A stretch of DNA of 5,100 nt, taken from NCBI GenBank assembly GCA_016929035.1, contig JAFGJP010000315.1:1-5100 (forward strand), written 5' to 3'. The stretch comes from Candidatus Auribacterota bacterium. GTDB taxonomy: Bacteria; Auribacterota; JAFGBW01; JAFGJP01. Within the stretch, counting starts at the first letter, position 1. Each line of letters opens with the position of its first letter. Positions 1-5,100 of the stretch are shown here, piece by piece. The translations under genes were made by a program, and so were the position numbers. The notes beneath the pieces were generated by a model. It saw nothing but the letters and a program-made list of their open reading frames with translations, did no database searches and was not told the DNA's origin.

Positions 1-112
1 ATAGAAAATCCGCTTGAACTTGAGAAAAATCCCTCATTATCGCATATACCTATGAACCGTTCAACAGGTGCTACGTGTACCGCTTACGACCTAACGGACT
101 AAACGGATTGTT
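1..112. other. Non-coding or unassigned left edge downstream of the kinase gene
   Basis: These bases follow the stop codon of the kinase gene. No convincing gene or intrinsic terminator is seen: there is no GC-rich stem followed by a T-run in the direction of transcription. On the plus strand, frame 1 is open from the window edge to a TAA at 100-102 (33 codons), which could be the tail of a convergent gene. On the minus strand an ATG at 37-35 opens a frame that runs off the edge, but no clear ribosome binding site precedes it. Neither can be judged from so short a stretch. Confidence 0.5.
80..106. repeat. Imperfect inverted repeat with nested direct repeat
   Basis: Arms CCGCTTA (80-86) and TAAACGG (100-106) are complementary at six of seven positions around a 13-base loop. 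In the minus-strand transcript the mismatch becomes a G-U pair. CTAACGG (91-97) is repeated as CTAAACGG (99-106) with one inserted base. No T-run follows on either strand close to the stem, so this is not a standard rho-independent terminator. It may be a weak RNA structure at the 3' end of the operon or chance. Confidence 0.3.
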
Positions 113-1714
113 TTATTTCACAGGAAGATGCATGATGAATTTTGATCCATGGCCGGGCGAGGACACAACGAAGATCGTTCCTCCATGTTCCATGACAATT
201 TTTTTCACAACGGCCAGCCCAAGGCCGGTTCCTTCAAAATTTTTGGTACTGTAAAAAACATCAAAGATCTTCTCCTGATACTTTTTTTCAATCCCGATGC
301 CGTTGTCTTCAACGCTGGCTGTAAATGCATTGCCGTCCCTTTCGTGGTGAACGCAAATCTTGATCAGTCCCTTTGCCTGATCCTTGATCGCATCAATAGC
401 ATTTGTGAAAAGATTAAGAAAGACTCTGTGAATACCGGTTATATCGACATTGACCTCAGGAAATTTATCATCGATTTCAAAGATAAACTCAATGTTCTTT
501 TCCTTGAAATAGTCCATGTAAGGATCGATAATATCCTGAACGACTTCCCGGATATCAACCTCCTGCTTTACAGGGATTCTTTCTTTGGAATAATCAAGCA
601 TGTTCAAAACAAGATTGCTGATCCTTTTTTCCTGCGCCTTGATCGCTTTCAGACTCTTCTGTGCTTTTTCCGCATCGCTTATGGAAACCGAGACTTCAAG
701 CGCCTGAATAGCCAGCTTAAGGCCATTCAGGATGTTTTTTGCATAATGCGAAAGGCCTGTAATCACTTCTCCGATAGCTGAAAGACGCTCTTTTTTTATG
801 GCCTCCCGATGCCAGAAGTCGTTCTCCAGCGCGATCCCGACCATGTTCGATAGAATCGTCACGATTTTCAGATCATCCTCCGAAAACTTGTTTTTTGAGC
901 TTCGCATATCCGCATAAAAGATTCCTGCTATTTTCCCCGCTTGAATCGGCGTGCAGACAACTGACTTGATGTTTGCTGAAATAATGCTCTTGTGTGGTGC
1001 GAACCGCGTATCATCCATAGCGTCAGACGAAAGAACGGAATTGCCTCTTTCCAATACGTGGTTCACGATGGTTCGGCTGACGGTTACTGTCTGGCTATTG
1101 TCTTTGGACAGCATGCTTTTGACTTCCAGATCCCCCGTTTTTTCATTTGTTAAAAGAATGCAGACATTGTCTGCATTGATCATTTCAAACGAAAGCTCAA
1201 GGATCTTGTCTATCAGAACCTTGATGTTGCGCGTTGACGTGATAAAATTATTCAGCTTGAAAAGTTTTTTTAATGTCTCATTTTCGCGTCTCAGGCTTTC
1301 AAGGTCGATTCTCTCAACAGGCTGAAGAAAAAGAGCTGCATCCTGCGACGACATTGTGAGAATGTCAGAGTCCATTGTTTTTTCGGTATCAATGATATGA
1401 ACAGCGGGCTTCCCAGAGCTTATCGGCTCATGGGTCTCCTGCACAAGAATGGTTGCTTTACCGATATTGATCTTATCTCCTGATTTCAGAGGACTCCTGT
1501 CAACAGGCATGCTGTTGAGATACGTCCCGTTCGTGCTGTTGAGGTCCTCGACCCAGTAGGACTCGCCGTCATAACTTATCCGGGCGTGCCTTCGAGAAAC
1601 AAGATCATCTAAAACAATGATTTGGTTCTCGTTGTCGCGCCCGATTGTCACTTCGCTGCGGCTGATTTCGTAGACCTCGTCTGCGTCAAACTCTTTAAGC
1701 ACTCGAAGAATCAC
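113..1714 (-). CDS. FHA-GAF sensor histidine kinase (cytoplasmic)
   Basis: A 533-residue predicted histidine kinase. Residues 1-95 form an FHA phosphothreonine-binding domain with its signature intact: Gly25-Arg26, Ser40-Arg-Arg-His43 and NSTNGT at 59-64. A linker and short coiled-coil-like stretch (about 133-155) lead into a GAF domain (about 155-298), whose SRTIVNHV and SSDAMDDTRFAP segments are typical of FHA-associated GAF domains. The dimerisation/phosphoacceptor helices follow, with His323 in GLSHYAKNILNGL and MLDYSKERIP ending the second helix. The ATPase domain (about 425-533) has an N-box (Asn434, Asn438), G1 box DNGIG (470-474), F-box region IFDVFYSTK and G2 box GTGLGL (495-500). 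It therefore looks catalytically competent. No signal peptide, membrane helix or receiver domain is seen, so it should be a soluble cytoplasmic kinase that needs a separate response regulator; none lies in the window. The start is GTG, chosen because a strong ribosome binding site sits 7 bases upstream. It overlaps the preceding gene by 20 bases. The stimulus is unknown. Confidence 0.93.
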   Translation of the reverse strand: MILRVLKEFDADEVYEISRSEVTIGRDNENQIIVLDDLVSRRHARISYDGESYWVEDLNSTNGTYLNSMPVDRSPLKSGDKINIGKATILVQETHEPISSGKPAVHIIDTEKTMDSDILTMSSQDAALFLQPVERIDLESLRRENETLKKLFKLNNFITSTRNIKVLIDKILELSFEMINADNVCILLTNEKTGDLEVKSMLSKDNSQTVTVSRTIVNHVLERGNSVLSSDAMDDTRFAPHKSIISANIKSVVCTPIQAGKIAGIFYADMRSSKNKFSEDDLKIVTILSNMVGIALENDFWHREAIKKERLSAIGEVITGLSHYAKNILNGLKLAIQALEVSVSISDAEKAQKSLKAIKAQEKRISNLVLNMLDYSKERIPVKQEVDIREVVQDIIDPYMDYFKEKNIEFIFEIDDKFPEVNVDITGIHRVFLNLFTNAIDAIKDQAKGLIKICVHHERDGNAFTASVEDNGIGIEKKYQEKIFDVFYSTKNFEGTGLGLAVVKKIVMEHGGTIFVVSSPGHGSKFIMHLPVK

Positions 1715-2201
1715 TGTCCAGCTCTCCTAAAAGATTCTCGGCATCAGGTATCCACTTGGTATGTCTTTTCTGCTTAAGATATTTTTTCAGCCATGTGCGC
1801 GCCTTCGCTATATCGCCTTTTTTATGATAAAGCACAGCCAGCTGAAAAAGCACGTCCATATCCTGAGGATCGTTCCTTAAAGCCTGATGAAACAGCTTCT
1901 CGGCCTGAGCATAGTCAAAAGTCAGCATAGCAATACGGGCTTCTTCATAGGCGTTCGCCACGGGGACTTCTTCCAGCTGCGCGTCAGGCCACTTTTCAAC
2001 AACATCAAGGAGATAAAACAAAACCGTGGCCAGCGTCAGAAAGACAAAAAGGCTGGCTTCTCTTTGACGGTATGTGGCAATGACGTAAAGAAAAAAATTC
2101 ATAAAAAAAAGAAACGCTATGAATAAGCCTTTTATGAACCGGCCGCTTTTTATCTGAAAATAACCTGGAAGCATCAGAATAAAAGTATTTCTAAGGCTCA
2201 T
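1695..2201 (-). CDS. Two-helix membrane protein with cytoplasmic TPR repeats
   Basis: A 168-residue protein of unknown specific function. The N-terminus has a PGYFQIKSGRFIKG segment (12-25) resembling the PGxGQ-x-(Y/F)-x-G-(R/K)-x-x-K-G entry motif of small bacterial membrane proteins of the DUF5683/TM2-like kind. Two hydrophobic helices follow (about 24-43 and 50-68), joined by a short loop with Arg45 and Arg47. After an acidic linker come two TPR-like helical hairpins: about 84-117, with AEKLFHQALRNDPQD typical of a TPR second helix, and about 118-147, with LAVLYHKKGDIAKA typical of a TPR first helix. The basic N-terminus suggests both ends are cytoplasmic, leaving the TPR region free to bind a cytoplasmic partner. 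The ATG at 2201 is preferred: it overlaps the RHS stop by 11 bases. An open frame extends upstream to 2459, but that part lies wholly inside the RHS gene and reads as its shadow. The stop lies inside the kinase gene. A link to the kinase or the RHS protein is inferred from context only. Confidence 0.85.
   Translation of the reverse strand: MSLRNTFILMLPGYFQIKSGRFIKGLFIAFLFFMNFFLYVIATYRQREASLFVFLTLATVLFYLLDVVEKWPDAQLEEVPVANAYEEARIAMLTFDYAQAEKLFHQALRNDPQDMDVLFQLAVLYHKKGDIAKARTWLKKYLKQKRHTKWIPDAENLLGELDSDSSSA
1722..1728 (-). promoter_or_regulatory. Ribosome binding site for the kinase gene
   Basis: AGGAGAG on the minus strand, seven bases before the GTG at 1714-1712 and inside the end of the upstream TPR gene. 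It supports the GTG codon as the true start and suggests the kinase can be initiated efficiently by ribosomes finishing the upstream gene. Confidence 0.8.
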
Positions 2202-5100
2202 TGTGCAGTATGATTTCCTTTTTAAGCATTTTAAGCGGCATAACAGCTTCCTCGGGATGCATCTCCAGGACGGGAATGCCCAAAAGAGAAGAAAAAGGAA
2301 AGAGATGGTTTTCTGTAAAACGGACACCGTCCATTCCGCCGCCGGTAATGATCCTGTATTCCGGCGAATAATAACGATTGCCGTAAAAATACATGCCTGA
2401 AAAATCGTCAAAGAACATCCCTTTGTAAAGAAGATTGTTCTTGACCCGGCCAGTCTCACCTGTCACATTCCCGAAAATGTCATAAGAATACTGCTTGGCA
2501 ATATTCCCAAACCGGTCCGTTATGACATTGATGCTGCCGTCGGGCAGAAGATGATAGAAAAACTTCTTTCCCCCTGCCTCGACTTTGAAAAGGACACGGC
2601 CGTCAGGGGCATAGACATACTTCGATGAAATCGTGTTTTTTCCATGAACTTCAGCCAGAAGCTTTCCTTCAGGCGCATAAATATATTGTGTTTTATCGCC
2701 ATAATCATCAACAATGGATGCCAGACGCCCGTCTTCATAATAATCAAAAGTCGTTACTTCTCTTCTGTCGTTGATGATTCTTTCAAGACGGTTCTTATCG
2801 TTCCACTCAAATGCCGTTAAGGCTCCTTTTTTTGAAATATACTGAATATTGCCTGAAGGATAGTAGCCCAGGCTTACGGTAGCCTGTTCGTCGAGAAAGA
2901 CTTTGACCTTGAGAGATTCTTTATACCCGATGCGGTCAATCGCTGTTATGTCGAGAACGTTCTCTCCGGAGTTGAGCTTGAACTTATCAAGAAAGAACAT
3001 ATTCTTTTCCTTGTCTATCTGACAGACATTATTATTGACATTGACATATTCCGGTGGCCTCTTGGGCATGACGCCGAACAAAGGAACATACGTTCCTCCG
3101 GAATAGAGGGAATCATAGATTTTTTCAAGCCTGTTCCCGTTCTTATCGGCATACCCTCTCTTAAGCGTTCCAAAAAGAGTCGACTCTTCAAGCAGATTGC
3201 CGTTAACATCATAGCGATAGGTGTTCTGTTTGTCATCTGCTCTCTCCTGAACGACTCTCAGCATGGAATCGTCCTGATAGATATTGCTCTGTTTTTCGCC
3301 TTGATGCTCTGTGCTTGTTATCTCTGAAATGACGTCCATGAAATTGTAATCAAAATCGGCATCAAAGATTTTCTCTTCCTTATAATTAGAGACCCTGATG
3401 CGCGATATCAGGCCTCTGTCGTTGTAGCCAAACGTCTCGGTGATCCTGTTCGAATAGAGCAGTGACTGCAGTCTCGTTCCCATATCATATTTAAAAACAA
3501 CCTTATCGCCCGTCGAATCCTGAATATCTTTCACGCGGCCGTAGGTGTCATACTCATAGCTGATGATATAAAGATCGGGGAAAGAGATCTTGGAGATCTT
3601 CCCGCCTTTTGTATAAGAAAAAGAAAAAGGCAACTGATTGACTGTCAGCTTTATCAGGCGGGATTCCTGGTCATAATCATAAGTCTTGCTGAAATCTGCT
3701 CCCTTGACGGCCTTCCGCCGTCCCTGAGAATCATAGGAATATTCTATAGAGGATTCATCCGGATAAGTAACGGAAGTGAGGTTTCCGATAAGGTCATGTT
3801 CCCTTATTTCAAACATGCCTGATGAGTGGGCTATAGAAAGTATCTGCCCATACTCATCATAAGTTATCTCCGTAAGTTCATCTTCACCTTTGGAAATAAT
3901 AGCAAGGCGGTTCATCTGGTCATATCCATAACGATAGGTCAGGCCGGAGGGAAACTGAAAGGCTGTCAGGTTGCCGTTGCTGTCGTAGAAAAATGAGCTT
4001 GTCTGCTTCTCGGCATTGAGAACTCTCTCCAGCTGCCCGTTGTCATTATAATAATAAGAATAGATGTGGCCCTCCGGATCGGCTGCCGCCGTAATTTGAT
4101 TTCTCCAGTTATATTCAAACAGGAAGATAATGTTTCCCGGTTTAAAAATTGATTCAAGGTTTCCGGCCTGATCGTAGGAGTAAACCGTTTCCTGGAACTC
4201 ATTTTTTCTGACTTTGATGAGATTCCCGAGATTGTCATAAGAAAATTCTTTTTTATCCCCGGTCGTCTCCACTATCTCCAAAGGGCGCATGAAATGATCA
4301 AATTTTCTTGTCAGCGTCTCCCCGTCCGGATAGACTTTATGGGTATAATAAGAACTGAAAAGTTTCTGTTCAGAACCAAAATCCTTTTGATAATCGTAGC
4401 GTGTCGTGGCATCAGAGCCTGCAGTTTTTTCACTGGTCAGCCGAAGAATGGCATCATATTCATAAACGTACTCTCTATCCGTAAAATCTTTTTGACGGAC
4501 CAGATTTCCCAGTGCGTCGTATTCAAAAGAGGCTACTCGGTTGCCCGGGTCCCTGATCTGAACGACGCGCCCCATCCCGTCATACTGATAAGCTGTAACT
4601 CTTTTATTCCATATTTCCTGGATTATCTGGCCAGCTAGATTATACTTTTCAATTTTGACAGAACCGTCCGGATAGACTGTCTTTCTTTCCTGAGCCTGAT
4701 CATCATAAAATATTTCTTTCCTGTTCCCCTCAGTGTCGACAAAGGTCTTTTGTCTCCCCCAAATGTCAAACTCGTAAAAAATCTCCCATCCGGAATTCGA
4801 AGACACTTTCTGAATATTTCCCCAGGAATCGTACTGCACGCTGTAGGTCACGTTCGCAGGATCAATCAGGCCTGTCAGTCGGCCAAGAGAATCATACTCC
4901 ATCTGAAATTCCTCATTTTTGCCCAGCCCGATCTTTTTGACGGGTAATCCCTGTTCGTTAAACTCATACTTTATCATTCGTCCCGCAGGATTGACATGCT
5001 TGCTCAAAATTCCTGTTTTTGCGTTGTAATCAAAATACGTGACAACGCCGGGAGCATCTTCCTGCTCAATGACCTGGCCGTAGTCATTGTATTTTTTCAC
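2191..5100 (-). CDS. RHS/YD-repeat protein, C-terminal part (5' end outside window)
   Basis: The visible 969 residues are the C-terminal part of a larger RHS-family protein. The GTG at the edge (5100) is read as an internal valine, because the first visible residues already form a YD repeat and no signal peptide is present. Residues 1 to about 570 hold about 27 YD repeats of the pattern Tyr-Asp-x-x-Gly-(Arg/Asn)-(Leu/Ile), almost all 20-22 residues apart. Looser copies continue to about 650. An Ig-like module (about 680-740) follows, then further repeats to about 880. The RHS-core closing signature (about 887-912) is LLYKGMFFDDFSGMYFYGNR followed by YYSPE, with divergent sequence after it. 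In known family members such repeats build a hollow beta shell that encloses a C-terminal toxin or is displayed outside the cell. Here only 57 residues follow RYYSP, with no recognisable toxin domain and no canonical DPxG cleavage motif. The protein is very cysteine-poor, with one Cys (693) seen. It is presumably exported, but the N-terminus that would show this is missing. The gene runs straight into the TPR gene with an 11-base overlap. Confidence 0.93.
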   Translation of the reverse strand: MKKYNDYGQVIEQEDAPGVVTYFDYNAKTGILSKHVNPAGRMIKYEFNEQGLPVKKIGLGKNEEFQMEYDSLGRLTGLIDPANVTYSVQYDSWGNIQKVSSNSGWEIFYEFDIWGRQKTFVDTEGNRKEIFYDDQAQERKTVYPDGSVKIEKYNLAGQIIQEIWNKRVTAYQYDGMGRVVQIRDPGNRVASFEYDALGNLVRQKDFTDREYVYEYDAILRLTSEKTAGSDATTRYDYQKDFGSEQKLFSSYYTHKVYPDGETLTRKFDHFMRPLEIVETTGDKKEFSYDNLGNLIKVRKNEFQETVYSYDQAGNLESIFKPGNIIFLFEYNWRNQITAAADPEGHIYSYYYNDNGQLERVLNAEKQTSSFFYDSNGNLTAFQFPSGLTYRYGYDQMNRLAIISKGEDELTEITYDEYGQILSIAHSSGMFEIREHDLIGNLTSVTYPDESSIEYSYDSQGRRKAVKGADFSKTYDYDQESRLIKLTVNQLPFSFSYTKGGKISKISFPDLYIISYEYDTYGRVKDIQDSTGDKVVFKYDMGTRLQSLLYSNRITETFGYNDRGLISRIRVSNYKEEKIFDADFDYNFMDVISEITSTEHQGEKQSNIYQDDSMLRVVQERADDKQNTYRYDVNGNLLEESTLFGTLKRGYADKNGNRLEKIYDSLYSGGTYVPLFGVMPKRPPEYVNVNNNVCQIDKEKNMFFLDKFKLNSGENVLDITAIDRIGYKESLKVKVFLDEQATVSLGYYPSGNIQYISKKGALTAFEWNDKNRLERIINDRREVTTFDYYEDGRLASIVDDYGDKTQYIYAPEGKLLAEVHGKNTISSKYVYAPDGRVLFKVEAGGKKFFYHLLPDGSINVITDRFGNIAKQYSYDIFGNVTGETGRVKNNLLYKGMFFDDFSGMYFYGNRYYSPEYRIITGGGMDGVRFTENHLFPFSSLLGIPVLEMHPEEAVMPLKMLKKEIILHNEP
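2215..2220 (-). promoter_or_regulatory. Weak, distant ribosome binding site for the TPR gene
   Basis: AAGGAA on the minus strand lies 13 bases before the ATG at 2201, farther than the usual 5-9 bases. With the 11-base overlap between the RHS stop and this ATG, initiation probably relies partly on coupling to ribosomes terminating on the RHS gene. Confidence 0.4.
2356..2448 (-). other. RHS-core closing signature (divergent)
   Basis: Residues about 885-915 hold the hallmark that ends RHS cores: a (L/F)x(G)xxxDxxxGxYxYxxRYYxPE pattern, present here as YKGMFFDDFSGMYFYGNRYY and then SPE. The continuation that usually reads GRFxxxDPxG is instead EYRIITGGGMDG, followed by ENHLFPFSSLLG where ENxYxYxxNNP is typical. 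The shell-closing part is recognisable, but the motif linked to autoproteolytic release of a toxin is absent. Confidence 0.75.
2881..3063 (-). other. Ig-like beta module inserted in the YD-repeat protein
   Basis: Residues about 680-740 of the fragment depart from the YD pattern. They read as a short beta-sandwich: PPEYVNVNNNV, a middle strand around FFLDKFKLN, then LNSGENVLDITAIDRIG and a final strand KVKVFLD. This matches the form of Ig-like or glucodextranase-B-like modules (VNG...F...L..G.N.I.ItA.D..G) often placed just before the last repeats of RHS proteins. Assignment is by pattern only. Confidence 0.65.
3391..5100 (-). repeat. Regular YD-repeat tract, about 63-base period
   Basis: About 27 successive YD units whose aromatic anchor residue falls at fragment positions 4, 25, 47, 69, 90, 111, 132, 153, 173, 194, 215, 235, 267, then every 20-21 residues to 559. 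The DNA copies are strongly diverged, so this is a protein-level repeat, not a recent tandem duplication. The only break in phase is a 32-residue gap between units at 235 and 267. Confidence 0.85.

Noticed and set aside
89..95. ACCTAAC / GTTAGGT matches the integron attC core pattern (RYYYAAC / GTTRRRY)
   Set aside because: Only one box is present. No partner box at the expected distance or imperfect palindrome between boxes is seen, and the kinase gene begins 18 bases away.
1..112. Rho-independent terminator after the kinase gene
   Set aside because: The only stem (80-106) is weak and has no following T-run in the direction of transcription.
149..781. Long plus-strand open frame (210 codons) and similar ones at 951-1325 and 4294-4638
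   Set aside because: They lie antisense to well-supported domains, show no family motifs and have compositions expected of antisense shadows.
2202..2459. Upstream extension of the TPR gene to an ATG at 2459 (254 residues)
   Set aside because: The extra 86 residues overlap the RHS C-terminus in another frame and read as low-quality shadow sequence. The ATG at 2201 begins exactly where the hydrophobic domain does, and the short overlap fits an operon junction.
3583..3600. Near-perfect tandem 9-mer (GAGATCTT-type) that could be an operator
   Set aside because: It encodes the in-frame KISKIS of the RHS repeats, deep inside a coding region, and is likely chance.
5098..5100. GTG at the right edge as the start of the RHS gene
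   Set aside because: It is followed at once by YD-repeat sequence, with no signal peptide or N-terminal domain, so it is most likely an internal codon of a gene cut by the window.
3391..5100. Regular 63-base periodicity as a CRISPR array or DNA tandem repeat
   Set aside because: The DNA units are strongly diverged and the period follows codons of YD repeats, so it reflects protein structure.

Overview
The window is densely coding on the minus strand, with three genes in one head-to-tail, overlapping block. In transcription order (right to left) they are: (1) the C-terminal 969 residues of a large RHS/YD-repeat protein, whose start lies beyond position 5100; (2) a 168-residue protein with two membrane helices and a C-terminal pair of tetratricopeptide (TPR) repeats; and (3) a 533-residue FHA-GAF-histidine kinase with a GTG start. 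The overlaps are 11 and 20 bases, so the genes are almost certainly co-transcribed and probably translationally coupled. No promoter, terminator, tRNA, rRNA, mobile element or CRISPR array could be supported. The only non-coding stretch is the leftmost 112 bases.

The RHS fragment is a long run of YD repeats with a very regular period of about 21 residues (63 bases). An Ig-like beta module interrupts the run late, and the run then closes with a divergent RHS-core signature. Only about 57 residues follow that signature, and I see no recognisable toxin domain. It therefore looks like a repeat shell or surface filament protein rather than a polymorphic toxin, although a short unknown tip cannot be excluded. 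The gene directly after it, where an immunity gene would sit in a toxin locus, is the membrane/TPR protein.

The kinase carries an intact FHA phosphothreonine-binding signature, a GAF domain, a phospho-acceptor His323 in an atypical H-box (His-Tyr-Ala-Lys-Asn) and a complete HATPase domain. It has no receiver domain, and no response regulator is visible nearby. A possible reading, which is inference only, is a module in which a secreted or surface YD-repeat protein, a membrane adaptor and a cytoplasmic kinase are made together.

The organism is a bacterium, probably Gram-negative, of moderate GC by eye. FHA-GAF kinases with this H-box and RHS proteins with an Ig-like insert are familiar to me from Desulfobacterota/deltaproteobacteria, Planctomycetes and candidate phyla such as Omnitrophota. 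I cannot place the sequence more precisely.
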